A DNA stretch of 64,000 nucleotides from Paraspadella gotoi (Eukaryota; Chaetognatha). Below are positions 33,634-46,447 of this stretch, piece after piece. The notes beneath the pieces were generated by a model. That model was not told the origin of the DNA and searched no databases. It saw nothing but the letters and a program-made list of their open reading frames with translations. Location: the NCBI GenBank assembly GCA_051294375.1, contig CM119269.1, forward strand, positions 1,003,367-1,067,366, in the 5' to 3' direction. Position 1 is the first letter of the stretch; every line of letters starts with the position of its first letter. The position numbers and the translations under genes were made by a program.

Positions 33634-34015
33634 AGTTGCACCGCGAGTAGTCGCGGAGCAACTCTATAAGTCACTTTTCGGTCGGTCTGTTGGTCGGTAA
33701 GTCTGTCGGTCCGTAGGTTTGTCCTACTTACGTTAATACGTATATAATTTCCCTATAGTTGGTTGCTCTTTTGTTAAGACAAAAAAAATTTAAATCTAAA
33801 TCTAAATCTAAGCGACTGCAAGCGCCGCCTTCAGGAAATCCTAAAACTAAAATAGAATTTTTATTCAGGGCATGTCATAAATACACCGGCTAAGAAAGTT
33901 ATTGTAGTCATGTAGTCATGTTATGTCACGTCTGTTACGTCATGTCATGTTATGTAACGAGAAATACACGAAATAAGGCAGTCACTGCGGCGCAGCACAT
34001 TTGAATTACCGTTCT
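33634..34015 (+). mobile_element. MITE-like element, copy 2
   Basis: Shares both ends and interior blocks with the copy at 30868, plus about 75 extra bases near 33905-33980 rich in TCATGTTATG. An ATCTAA triplet repeat (33791-33810) interrupts the middle. Confidence 0.6.
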
Positions 34016-34916
34016 TGTTTTTTTTACAAAAGAAATAAATGTTTCATGGTTTTTAATCGTCAGAGCGGAAATTCGTGCGTGAATACGTGTAAAGGGAACT
34101 AGGATGGCGCAGGGGGGAAAGAGGGAAAGAGAAACTCAGATAGAAAAAAAAACTTAAGATGGAATAAAAAAAATGAAGTACTTATTATTAATTATAATCG
34201 AGGAAAACATTACGACCTGAATTCTGTACAGACAACTGTGAACATGAGGTTTCGAAAACCTTTTGATAACTAAAATATATTTTTTTTTTATTTTATGAAA
34301 TATAAAGAAATAAAGAAAAAGAGAGAAATTCAGTCAGACACAAATGGAAAGTCAAATTGAAAAAAAGCAAAAAAATAGATAAGGAAAAATGGAACGAGAG
34401 AAAGAAAACGAAAAAAGAAAAGAAAAGAAAGGAAATTTCCCTCGGGATCAGAAGAAGAATACGAAATCAGTCTGTCCGTCTTCTTCTTAGCTTCGCCCGT
34501 CCGTCCGTCCGTCTATATGGATTCTCCAAAGCGTCGGTTTTATGGCGAAAATCCAGCGGAACTCTTTCCTCCCTTTCGACCTTCATTTGTCTATTGATGG
34601 GTGACCATTACCGTCGCCGCCTCGGCCCACATTTGGTGGAACCGACTTTTTCGGTTTCCGGAAATCTCGGCCGATTTTCCGGAAACCACAATCGGAAAAA
34701 AAAATGGCCGAGATAATTGGTTACTGGGTTTTTATAAAAAAATAATGATTGTAACAGACATAATTTTACTTTAGTTTTCGCATAGCTTTAGCTTGTTTTT
34801 AGATTGTATAGTTAAAGTAAGTAAGCAGAGTTTTGGATTTCCTAGAAATCCTAAAAAGATTATCGTTTCGTTGAAATTCTCAGTGGAAACGGATCGAAGG
34901 AGATTGGAAACTGCAA

Positions 34917-34926
<10 letters not shown>

Positions 34927-35001
<75 letters not shown>

Positions 35002-35107
35002 CAACTTCCGCGTGCGCGCGTGCGTTAAACGCGTTTTTGCCGGAAGTGAATAAAGAATCTGGCGCGCGTCAGTGAGTTGAGGAATGCCGTGCGGGACGTG
35101 AAGCCGA

Positions 35108-35201
<94 letters not shown>

Positions 35202-35255
35202 AGAGAGAGAAAGAGAGAAGAGATGAGAAGAAAGAGAGAGAGAGAGAGAGAGGAG
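34927..35255. repeat. Two (GA)n blocks
   Basis: Pure GA at 34927-34998 and 35108-35174, then interrupted GA to about 35255, around a short GC-rich spacer (ACTTCCGCGTGCGCGCGTGC). Confidence 0.9.
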
Positions 35256-35832
35256 AAAAAGCACTTTGGGCTTTTGAAAAGTCAAAAGGTAAAAAGAGTT
35301 TAACGTCAGATCCAATAAAGGAAGCGAAAAGAGAAGAAGAAAGAAAGGAAAGAATAAAAAGATAAGGATAAGGAAAGAGAGAGAGAGACAGAGACAGAGA
35401 AAGAAGAATTTTAGGTTTGGAATCCCATTCAGTTCAAGTTATTATTACCCTCTAAGTCTAAAATAGCTTCGGTCTTCGTTTCTCGAAGTAATTAAGCTGT
35501 CAGAGATAGTGAACCATCTTCTTTATTCATTCATGAAGAAATCCTATTTACATTATTTTCTGTGTTGAAAATTGTTAAAAGATGGACCTCCATGGAATGC
35601 AATACATCAAATAAAACGTTGCAACGCTTTAGTCATAATAAATACATAATTCATTGATTTAAACTTGGTATTAGTTATGGTGATTTTCACTTCTCTTATG
35701 GTGATTCCAAGTTCGCATCTTTTCTGAACGCAGAAGTCAGTAAAGGAAATTCAGTCTTCGTTTTATTCCTAAAAATCTTCGGAGACAAAAAGATTCTTCG
35801 ATATCGAAAAGCGATTCTAACGTCGACGCTTC

Positions 35833-35950
<118 letters not shown>

Positions 35951-36619
35951 AATCGATTGATGTTAGATGAAGACGACATTTTCCGTCGTCGCTTCGAGTC
36001 ACGTGACCTGAAAGAAAAGGAGAAACTCCGTAACGGGTTAATAATTAATAATTAATAATTAATAATTAATAAATAATTGTTGCTCGCATCGATGACGGCG
36101 TCTCGGTAATTAATAACGACGATTTTATTAAAAACTTTGACATTTAACATTTAACATTAACATTAACATTGACATTTAACACAATCGATGCTTTTTTGAA
36201 TAATTCTTTCGTCGCCTGGAATATGATTAAGTTATGTCTGTTATTGTTAGATAGAAAATATACGCGATTGATAATTTAAATCACGTCAAGACACTCAAAA
36301 ATTCAAATTAATCACTTGTAGTATTTTTTTTCCACCCGACTGATTTGGTGTACACCTCGCGTCACACACACAAAAAAAAGATTTTTAAAAAAATAAATAT
36401 AATTAATGAAATCATTATAATCACTGAGACCAGCGGAGTACTATAATTTTTCACATTTCTGACATGCATAACTTTCGCCCAACAACCTTACTTTTATTTC
36501 CCCCTCTTTCGAATCGGATTCTCGTGGACTAGAGATAAAGATATCTGGGGGTTTTTCTCTCCTTCAGTACATGACTCATCCGCGCTCGCGTTTCAGAGTG
36601 GCGTCATTCGAATCCATGT

Positions 36620-36673
36620 CACGTGACCCCGTTTTTACGTGACCCCGTTTACACGTGACCTCGTCGTCACGTG
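36620..36673. promoter_or_regulatory. ACGTGAC array with exact 16-bp spacing
   Basis: CACGTG at 36620, 36652 and 36668, with TACGTG at 36636: each site is 16 bp from the next, within repeated GTGACCCCGTTT units. Another CACGTG lies at 36000. It is followed by the duplicated CCAAT-containing block. Confidence 0.5.
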
Positions 36674-36683
36674 ATCTGAGAAC

Positions 36684-36757
36684 GAAACAAGAATCCAATC
36701 CGACCAATGAGCGTCGTTTTCCCTTAAGAAACAAGAATCCAATCCGACCAATGAGCG
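36684..36757. repeat. 30-bp direct duplication with CCAAT boxes
   Basis: GAAACAAGAATCCAATCCGA plus CCAATGAGCG occurs at 36684-36713 and again at 36728-36757 (period 44 bp). Each copy has two CCAAT motifs. With the adjacent E-box array this may be a promoter or an upstream element. Confidence 0.6.
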
Positions 36758-36903
36758 GATGGAATAAAAAAGCAAAACCCAGAATATGAAGAAGAAAACT
36801 GAAGCAAAAGACAACCAAGTATTTGAAGCAGCTGCCGAAAAAAGAAGAAGAAAGGCTCTGGAGCTAATTTCATGACCAATTGTGAGAATTTGTATCGACT
36901 CAC

Positions 36904-36943
36904 GTCCGTCACGTTGGCGTTTGCCACTTTTTCGACCCGGAAC
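36904..36943 (-). CDS. Possible 40-nt Ig-like micro-exon
   Basis: Acceptor GACTTTCACTCAG| and donor GACGGAC|GTGAGT bound 40 nt, phase 2 to 0, reading FRVEKVANANVTD. The hydrophobic pattern and final N-V-T-D resemble an Ig E strand before x-G-x-Y-x-C. It sits between the signal-peptide candidate and the first firm Ig exon. The tract carries a 12-bp duplication (GAGTGAAAGTCT on plus) that forms the acceptor. Short and therefore weak. Confidence 0.22.
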
Positions 36944-37399
36944 CTGAGTGAAAGTCTGAGTGAAAGTCTTCGTCGTATCAACGTTTTCACATCTTTTATC
37001 ACATACGTTTTCATTTCCTTTTTTCTTTTCATTTGTAAAGATTCCGCGCAATTTATGTGCAATTTTCACAAACCCGGATGAAGGATATCGACCTGGAATC
37101 CCGACAAAACCACTTTCAATGTTTTAACATATTTTTACAAATGTGTCAGTGAATTTTTGACGTTATTGTTGAGCCAGGAAATTTTATTTGTCACGGTTCT
37201 ATAATCTTGAGGTTCATTAGCCGTTTTTTTTTTTGCACTGACATTTTTTTGTTTTTCTGTTCGCCAACCAACTTTCAAAATGCTTTTGCCACGCCCTCAC
37301 TTATTTTGTCACGTTGCGTTGCAGTCGCTCGCGGATGTACACGCGCGAGAATTCTGGCTTCTCTCTCAGTTCAACCCTTTCTATCCGAACCCCTTTCCT

Positions 37400-38137
37400 T
37401 TTTCCCTCTCTCTCTCTCTTCTCTCACCTCGTCTCTCTCTCTCTCTCTCTCTCGTCTCTCTTCTCTCTCTCTTCTTCTCTCTCTCTCTCTCATCTCTATC
37501 TCTCTCATCTCTCTCTCTCTCTTCTTCTCTCTCTCCTTCCCTTCCCCTTCCTCTACTTCCCCCCTCGTCCCTTTCGCATTTTTTTGATTTATGCTTTCCT
37601 ATTGTGTTTTACTGGTGGTCATGTTTTCCCTACAGACCCGAAGTTATGAGACTTTTGGTCTTTGAGAAAGCAAACTTTTGAGAGCCGCGATACCAATCCG
37701 GCGTTTGGGAAAGAAAAAAAAAACTGTTTTCGGATCCTTTCATCGCTGTTTTTTTTTTTCCTTTTTATTTATTTTCTTTCTTTTCCTTTTTTTTCGGTTT
37801 TCCTGTGAGAAGTCGCCGAGAAAAGAAGCGAAGTGGGCCGGTAAAATTTAATGATTAGTATCGTAGAAACAAAATGACCGCTAAATCTTGTCTCTCTCTC
37901 TCTCTCTCTCTCTCTCCTCTCGCATCTGGCTTCGTCCTCGCTCTCTCTCTCTCTCTTGCCTCTCTCTCTTTCTCTCTCTCTGCTCTCATCTTCTCTCTCT
38001 CTCTCTCTTCGTTTTTTTTATTTCCCCTTCTTTCCTTTTTCTGATGTCTGTTCGTTGCTGAACCGTTTCTTTCTGTTCTTTCTTTCGTGTTCTTTCTTGT
38101 CTTGGTCTTGTCTTCTGCTGGCTTCTTTCAATCTGCG

Positions 38138-38177
<40 letters not shown>

Positions 38178-38220
38178 ATCTCTCCTCTCTCATTCTCTCT
38201 CTCTCTCTCCTCTCTCAGCC
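37400..38220. repeat. CT-rich blocks
   Basis: Interrupted CT microsatellites at 37405-37550, 37890-38010 and 38140-38215, continuing at 38518-38755 and 38975-39110. Confidence 0.85.
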
Positions 38221-40091
38221 AACAGGCCCCTCTTGCTCTGAACGTTGCCAATCGGCCAGTTCTGGACGTTGAATGCGGCGAAGAAGACAGTAGAAACTAA
38301 CAAATTTTTTAACTACATTGAATGATGATATTGTTTATTGCCAAGGGATTCTTGTAGAAAAAAGGGACACAGTCCTGCCTAATATTGTGTACTATAAGAT
38401 TCTGTGTTTTTAGTATTGGCCCTTCAGCATTATTAGACAAAAGGACCCATTAGCTACTACTCGATACCTGTCTCAGGTCAAGTTAAATCATTTCTATTTC
38501 TATGTTCTATTTCTATTTCTCTCTCTCTTCTCTCTCTTCTCTCGTCTTCGTCCATCCTCTCTCGTCATTCTCTCATCACTTCTCTCCTCTCCCCTTCTTC
38601 ATCCTCGCAGTCTCTCTCTCCGTCTTTCTCTCCTCTCTCTCGTCGTCGTTCATTCATTTCTCCTCTCTCCTCGGTCTCGCTCGTCCTCTCGTGTCCTCTC
38701 TCGCTCTCTGCTTCTCTCTCCATCTTCTCGTCTCTCTCTTCTCTCCTTCACCATAAGTGAACGGTCAAGTTCGGTTGCAATTCTCGAGACGATTTACTTT
38801 CCAAAAAAAAATATCGGCCTTTCGTTTTTTTAAACAAATTTTCTTTTTTCCTCTCATAGGCGGTCGCCCTTCGTCCTCCCACCCGTGATTCAGTAGCGAT
38901 AGTTTAAATACAAAAAAAAAAATAGACATCCCACACCGATGAATCCGAAGCAAATTTTTCCGCCTTTCGCAAAATGTTCTCTCTCTCTCTCCAGTCCTCC
39001 TCTCTCTCCGAGCTCACTCCTTCTCCTACTCCTCTCGTCCATCCCTCGGCACTCTCTCCTCAACCTTCTCTTCTCCTCCTATCTCTCTCATCCTCTCTCA
39101 GGTCCGCGTCCTTCGTCGCCTCTCCCTCTTTCTTTCTCCCCCTCCCCCTTCCTTCCGCTTCATATTTTTCGGTGCTAGTAAACTAACTCTGTAACTTGTC
39201 AATTACAATAATTCGTTAGTTGACGGGTCAATAAAATTCTTTTTCTGGTAAACCTTGGAGCGGTGATTCGAACACGTAAACACTCATAAAAAAGGGAAAA
39301 AAACAACTTTTCCCAGCGAGAGAGAGAAAAAAGGTAGTGAGAAACTAATAAAGATAAAATTTGCTCTGTTGTGCGGAGAGAGGGAGAGGATTAGAGAAGC
39401 GGATGAGCGAGAGCAGAGAGAGAGAGAAGAAGAGGAGAGAGGAGAGAAGAAGAGAGAGGAGATAAGGAAAGAGAAAGAGAGAGAGAATAGGGTCGAACTT
39501 CGGTCGACTTCATGGGACACTTACTGAGGAAATATGTTATGTGAAGCTACAAAAGAAAAAAATCCAGTAGAGAGAGAGAGAGAAGAGAGAGAGAGACGAG
39601 AGAGAAAGAGAGAGAGAGAGAGACNNNNNNNNNNNNNNNNNNNNNNNNNNNNNNNNNNNNNNNNNNNNNNNNNNNNNNNNNNNNNNNNNNNNNNNNNNNN
39701 NNNNNNNNNNNNNNNNNNNNNNNNTTGTTTGTTTTTATTTCTATTGTTATGCCTCGTTTTCGTTCTTCGATTCGGAAAAATTTTCAAAAGGAACAAAAGA
39801 ACAAAAAAAACAAAAGGAAATCGGGGATGCGGTTTTGCTCTTTTGGGAAGTTTAACGATAACGCTCTCACCCTGGGTGCTAGACATCAAGTTCATTCCCG
39901 GAAAATAATTTAAAGCCCAATAATTATAAGGATTTTCTGTTTGTTTACTTTTTGGCGGTTTCGCTCTTTCGCGGAGAAAAACAACTCGTAAAAATTGCGC
40001 AATATAAATCTGATCGATCCAATTTCTTTAATAATGTTTACTCCCACTCTTTCTTTCTGTCTCCCTTCCTCTCTCTCGCTCTTTAATAGAG

Positions 40092-40170
<79 letters not shown>

Positions 40171-40632
40171 TGAGAGGATAACACAAGAAATTGGCAAGAG
40201 TTGCTGTCAACCCCTTAAAAGGAGGAAAACCTCAAAACAAAACGAGAAGGGGGAAGAAATCTCGCAACACTTTCTTCCCTTCAATAACAGAAATCAAACT
40301 CCTAAGTCACAGATTTTTATCAATCTTAATATTTATTATTTGACTAAGATGTTCAATCTGTTTTTCTATTCGATTTATTAGTTTTTGAATTCTTATTCAA
40401 CATCACTAAACAAGATATTGTAAAAAAAAAAACTAACTATAGTTTCATATTCAAAGCAAAAAAACTTTAGAGTCTCATCAAACGCAAAAAAGCCTTGCTC
40501 GAATTTTCTCTTGAGCAGGTAGCAAACATCTGCAGAAAGAGGACAAACACAAGCTGAAAAAAATAGGAAGAGAAAAGGAAGGTTTTGAAATCATGAATCA
40601 GCAAAAACTTGACGTTGTTTTGATATCGATGA

Positions 40633-40740
<108 letters not shown>

Positions 40741-41086
40741 TGCCGATAAAATACACGCGAAATAAACGGGACTTAAAATGAAAAGAGTTGTTTTGCTTGT
40801 TGCTGCGATTAATTTTATTCATGAATCAAATTTCCCGGTTGGCTGAAACCCAAACTCCGCGTTTGGCGAAACTCATTTCGGACATCTCTTTCCAATCTCT
40901 CGTCGTCGTCGTCGTCGTCTGATTGCGGGAGATTGAAACTGTCGCTATTGGAATTTCGCCAAAAAAAAGAGAGAAAAAAAAAGCTACTTTATCATGGGAT
41001 CGATTTTTTTATTAATTTCTTTTTAAATATTTGCTTTTTTATTATGAAATAGTGATATAGCTTTTAATATTTTGCAACGAGATTTG

Positions 41087-41130
<44 letters not shown>

Positions 41131-41222
41131 GTCATCATAATTATCATCATCATCATCGTCATCATCGTCATCGTCATCATCATCGTCATCATCATCATCG
41201 TCATCGTCATCATCGTCATGAC
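41087..41222. repeat. (ATC)n trinucleotide array
   Basis: Tandem ATC with GTC variants. On the minus strand it extends the signal-peptide-candidate frame as poly-Asp. Confidence 0.9.
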
Positions 41223-41366
41223 GATCAACGATGATGAATCTAAGAGTCGTGTCATTTCTCAGATTCTCAGATTCGCCTCGGAATGAAATATGAAAAAAAA
41301 AAAAAAAATATCCCCGCCTGGCTAACGAAAAGTGGATGTATCTCATTTGCATATTTGGGTAAACAC

Positions 41367-41475
41367 GTTTTGATCTCGGCGCGAAGAGAAATCCGCCTAT
41401 GGGGTCGCAAATGATTCCCAGCGAGATCGCGGAGGCAAATGCGGGCATGAGCAAGGACGAGAGTAAGAAGAGCAT
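41367..41475 (-). CDS. Possible signal-peptide exon (first coding exon of a secreted protein)
   Basis: The ATG at 41475 (minus) opens MLFLLSSLLMPAFASA, a typical signal peptide with an A-x-A cleavage site, then ISLGIICDPIGGFLFAPRSK. A GTGTTT donor after 41367 would end the exon in phase 1, as usual for signal-peptide exons, but it is weak. The frame itself remains open further, into (ATC)n encoding poly-Asp. It lies upstream of and on the same strand as the IgSF exons, so it could be that gene's start; no exon links them. Confidence 0.35.
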
Positions 41476-41939
41476 AAGAGAGACAGAGAAGAGACGAGTA
41501 GAGAGCAAGATCGAGAAGATGGACGAGTGGTGACGAAAGATGGAGCAGAGTAGAAATAGCAGGAAGAGAGAGAGGAAAGCGATGGAACTTGAAGATTAAA
41601 TAGGAGGAGACGATGATGATGAAAAAATTCGTTCTACAAGCCGCGAATAACCCGCCTCCCCCTTTTTTTTTAATTCTCATATTTGTTTTGGGTGGATTGC
41701 AGTACTTGATGGTTTTTGCGCGCGATTCACTCTGCACCTGACCCGCCGGACGTCGGGTATCCGTCGGTAGGCAGGGGTGGGCGGGTACGGTTTGGCATTA
41801 GAATTAGCGAGATAGAAGGAAAGGAAAAAGGTGAGCGAAGAATGAATCATTATTTAAATAGAGAATATGCATATGAACGGGAGAAAGGCTAAGGAGGAGA
41901 AAATTAAGAATCGAGAAAGGAGGCAAAAATAATGAAAGG

Positions 41940-42170
41940 ATCGGAAAATGAAAAAAAAAAAGAAAAGAAAAAAAAAAGAAAGAGAAAATAAATGGGAGAG
42001 AAAGGAGAAAAGAAAGGGAAAGGAAAAAGGAAAAAAGGAAAAAAGGAAAAAGGGAAAAGTGGAAAAAAGGAAAAGAGGGAAAAAGGAGAAAGCGGGAAAG
42101 AAAAAAGGAAAAAAAAAGGAAAAAGGAGAGAAAGCGGGAAAGAAAAAAAGGGAAAAGGAGAGAAAGCGGG
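41940..42170. repeat. GGAAAAA-type purine repeat
   Basis: All-purine GGAAAAA/GAGAAAGCGG units; Lys/Glu/Gly frames are repeat translations. Confidence 0.8.
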
Positions 42171-42323
42171 ATGTCGTGAGCGATCGACGCTCCTCCAAAC
42201 GACGAAAAAAAATTAAACTGGACCCCGGGAACAAACAAAGGGGAAAAAAGCTTGGACGAGAAGAGCAAACAGGGAATCAAGAGGATTCGGTACAGATTTG
42301 ACAGAGGGCGGGACTGAGAGGGT

Positions 42324-42352
42324 CACGTGACTGGAGGAGAGGGGGTCACGTG
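42324..42352. promoter_or_regulatory. Pair of GGGTCACGTGAC sites
   Basis: CACGTG at 42324 and 42347, 23 bp apart, both inside GGTCACGTGAC. It lies just upstream of a GA microsatellite. Confidence 0.4.
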
Positions 42353-42356
42353 ACGT

Positions 42357-42396
<40 letters not shown>

Positions 42397-42399
42397 TGA

Positions 42400-43829
42400 G
42401 TCGGAAGGGGATCACGCGGCTGTCAGAATGTCAAATAATATCGACTCGAGCGAATTCGACCGCAAAGTTTCGGCGTCGAACATTCACGAAACGAGGAACT
42501 GACTTTTACCTCCAGAGAAACAAAATAACAAGACGACTTTGAGAGGTTAGACCTACGCGTTGTATTGTTAAAGGGAATACTCAAACAACCAACTGCTGTA
42601 GGCCAATAATGTTTTGAAAATTCTGAAAAAAAGGCCGAAAAAAAAAGATTCTTAATTATAATGTATATATGTTATTGATAATTATAAAGAGACTTTCTAA
42701 TCATTAAAACAAATTGTCAATTATCAATATTCGGATCACGAAGTTAAAAGAGAAAGTCAACAAACGCAATTTTAAATAAATCACGAATTAAAAAAAGTCG
42801 AAATATATCGCTGTGCTCGACTCCATGGAGTAAAGAATTGATAATTATTTCATCTTTCTTTTCGCGCCTAGATTATTTTCATCTCTTCGGATGTAAAATA
42901 TGGAGAATCCTCTCTCTCTCTNNNNNNNNNNNNNNNNNNNNNNNNNNNNNNNNNNNNNNNNNNNNNNNNNNNNNNNNNNNNNNNNNNNNNNNNNNNNNNN
43001 NNNNNNNNNNNNNNNNNNNNNNNNNNNNNNNNNNNNNNNNNNNNNNNNNNNNNNNNNNNNNNNNNNNNNNNNNNNNNNNNNNNNNNNNNNNNNNNNNNNN
43101 NNNNNNNNNNNNNNNNNNNNNNNNNNNNNNNNNNNNNNNNNNNNNNNNNNNNNNNNNNNNNNNNNNNNNNNNNNNNNNTGGCGATGCAATTGCGTTATGG
43201 GGTGTTGACGGAAAGATAGATGCGTTCGATTTAAAGGTGGAATAAAAAAAATATAGATTCATTCAAAGAAGGATGAAAAATATTTTATGACGGGCCGAAA
43301 GTAAATTTTACGGATTTTTATTCAATAAAACAACATAAAGAAACTCAGAAATGTTAAAATTTTAATTTAATTTTGATTATTTTCCGGAAGACGACCAACG
43401 CGAAGCCGCCTGCTTATCGTTTTTCTTGCGTCAAAGGNNNNNNNNNNNNNNNNNNNNNNNNNNNNNNNNNNNNNNNNNNNNNNNNNNNNNNNNNNNNNNN
43501 NNNNNNNNNNNNNNNNNNNNNNNNNNNNNNNNNNNNNNNNNNNNNNNNNNNNNNNNNNNNNNNNNNNNNNNNNNNNNNNNNNNNNNNNNNNNNNNNNNNN
43601 NNNNNNNNNNNNNNNNNNNNNNNNNNNNNNNNNNNNNNNNNNNNNNNNNNNNNNNNNNNNNNNNNNNNNNNNNNNNNNNNNNNNNNNNNNNNNNNNNNNN
43701 NNNGCTTCAATGTATAATTTGCTGTCGTGGAAAGGTATTGTATACCACGAATGGATCCAGGCTCGGGGGAGGGGAATTGTGTATTCTGAAGGACGGGCGT
43801 CGCTCCGAGTTTGTTCAGAGTGTTGACAA

Positions 43830-43881
<52 letters not shown>

Positions 43882-45420
43882 GTTTATCAATATCGCAGTC
43901 ACAGATGTCGCTCTTGTCAAATGAGGACGTTGTCCTCTCGCCAGTGTCGTTACTGATATTTTTTTTCTTATTTCGTTATACGCAGAATTATTGTCTATAT
44001 TCCCCACAACCGGATCTCGATATTCCGATTATGCCTGACCTAGTAGTATTTAACAATTACTTCGGCTTCATCTTTTTGTGCAATATCGGTTGCAAAACGA
44101 TTCCAATATATTAACAGTATATTAACATCGTTCGGCCAATCCCATTGGCTCACAGGGGGAACACACCATCCCAGGCGTTGTGTTCCATCCACAGTCCAAA
44201 CGACTTCCCTCTACATTGGAAAAGCGAGACCCTCCTAGGGTAACCTAGCCAATGTCCTATTATTTCTCAATTCTTTAATGTCATATATGTCATTTATGTT
44301 GTATATTTTCATGTGATCATCATCCCCGGCATCAGCCCTGTCACTGAAAAAAGGGTGTCACTGTCATCAATGTCGAATCCGCGTTGCTTCGTCGTCCTCA
44401 TTCCCTTTGTCATTGGCTTCCTTCGTCGCTGTTTTCTCATCACTGTCTTCATTTATCCTTTTATTTGATATTCTTCCCTTTATTAACCTTTTCGACAAGT
44501 TCGCCGACATAATCATGAGAAAATTAAGGTGGTTAAATATGTCATTCTTTATTTGTCAATATGTTGATTTTTTTCGTCCTGGCGGTCGTCGTTGAAATCC
44601 TGCTTCATCGTCCTTTGTCGTCATCATTCATTGTCAACGTTTGTCATCATCTGTCATCGTGTCGACGTCGCCTTTTCGTCGTCGCTCTCGATTCTGTCAT
44701 TCCGCTTGATCGTTTCCCGACACGACGTGTCTCCACTCTTGTTGTCGTCGTCGTCGTCGTCGTCGTCGTCGTCTAGTGTTTTTTTTTCTCTTTAAAAATT
44801 ATTGATTTCCCGTCGCCGAGTTCTCGACGTTGATGTTTGATCAAAACCCAAACTTTTGTTTGAAAAGAATGAGGGCGAATAAAGAGGGCGCGATCGTGGT
44901 TTGTCGAAGATCGCGTCGGGTCGCATCAGTACGACACTGACTTGTCAGAAAATTCTTTGAGCTTTTTTTAATTGAAAATCTTTCAATAATTTAACCGTTT
45001 CTATGTTAATGTTATGTTATGTTAATGCTTGGCGTGTTACTACTTGATCTGAAATTAATTTTCTATCCGGAGTCATCTTCAGCTACAGCGACCTAGATGC
45101 GACCTAGATGAGGCTCTAGTATGTTACATTAACATTTGAGTCTTGACGATTTAAGCACAGTTGATATTGCTTACATTACTTGTTTAAATAGCGTTTTGAA
45201 AGTTTTTGCTCGATAAATGAAAATGAAACTGCAATATTTTTACAACACTCTAAGCAAGTGAAGAAAAACTGGAGAAGCCCAAAGGCCCAGCTGTGTGAAA
45301 TGCTGTAAATAGCAAAGAAAATTAAATATGAGCTAAATGTGCATGTATGAAGAATATATTATCAGATTTAGATTTAGATATGATGTAAACTGATTACAAA
45401 GTTGTAAGTTTAAATTTGTA
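42400..45420. other. Intergenic DNA with two gaps and (TCG)n tracts
   Basis: N-runs 42922-43178 and 43438-43703; (TCG)n at 43828-43880 and 44738-44775. CATCGTTCGGCCAATCCCAT at 44127 is shared (one mismatch) with 11931. Confidence 0.55.
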
Positions 45421-45451
45421 TTGTACAACGAATTTAATGATTATTAATTTG

Positions 45452-45487
45452 GGACATGTTTCGGTCTTTCATTCAGACCTTCATCAG
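45452..45487 (-). repeat. Single hammerhead-like motif
   Basis: The minus strand reads CTGATGA, A, GGTCT, loop, AGACC, GAAA, CATGTC. The stem bases differ from the 4.7-kb element (GGTCT/AGACC versus GGCTT/AAGCC) but still pair, a compensatory change. It lies next to ACAACGAATTTAAT, which also occurs at 29.6 kb. Confidence 0.5.
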
Positions 45488-45791
45488 CAAATGTGAGATT
45501 GTGACAATTTAGGAAATATTGAGAGAGAGAAACAGAGAGAGAGAGAGAGAGAGAGAGAGGGTAAAGTTAACAAATTTAAAACTTACCAACTTAGTATATT
45601 CAATTAACATACAAACAACGACAAAAGCAAAGGAAAAGATTACAAAGATATGATGTAATTAAATTGTTATCAAATTTACAATTTCGTCTTTTTTTTGGGG
45701 TCGAGTCACCTCGTTTGGGAAAAAAATCAGATATCCGACGGTCCGAAGTGGCATTGATGAGAGATGGACCGAGTGCACTGCACTGAGGGGG

Positions 45792-45844
<53 letters not shown>

Positions 45845-46447
45845 TAGGGAAACGAGGCGCAACAAACATAGACGTTTGCGGTTAACCTCTTGAACTCTGA
45901 GGAATTGCTTTTTCTCCCCTTCCCTCCCACCTCGTCCCGTGCCAGTGATTTTTAGTTCTGATATCAATTTGTTGCCTTGCCTTGCCTCTTCGATGCAAAA
46001 ATTAATATTACCGTACGATCAATTCGAAGAGGGGTCGCACAAATATTACTCATTCTTTAAATGTAGATCCCAAACATTCCGGGAAAACTTCCTTCCGCAC
46101 GAATCGATCATTAATTGATTTATTTTTTTTCCCCAAGTCGTCCTGGCCATATAATTTGAATTTGTATATATTAAATATATTTTTTTTTAATATTTAAGAA
46201 TTTTTAAAAATGATTTATATTTTATATTAACTTTTGAAGAGGAATTTAAATCTGCCAACAAAATTAAGAAAAGCCTATTTTTAACGTCGCTGGCGAGGTT
46301 AATTCAGATTCGTCACAATTTTCACAAAGAACTAAAGAAAATTCCAAATTTTCAATACGATTCTTTTTCATACTAGAAATGACCTTTTAAATTTGTTGCT
46401 TAACGTTTTAAGGAGTTAATCTTCAGAAATTTGATTTAAAAATTCTA

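Noticed and set aside
44407-44595. 62-codon plus ORF with hydrophobic start
   Set aside because: Ser/Phe/Leu-rich in T-rich sequence, no splice context, no relation to the peptide gene downstream.
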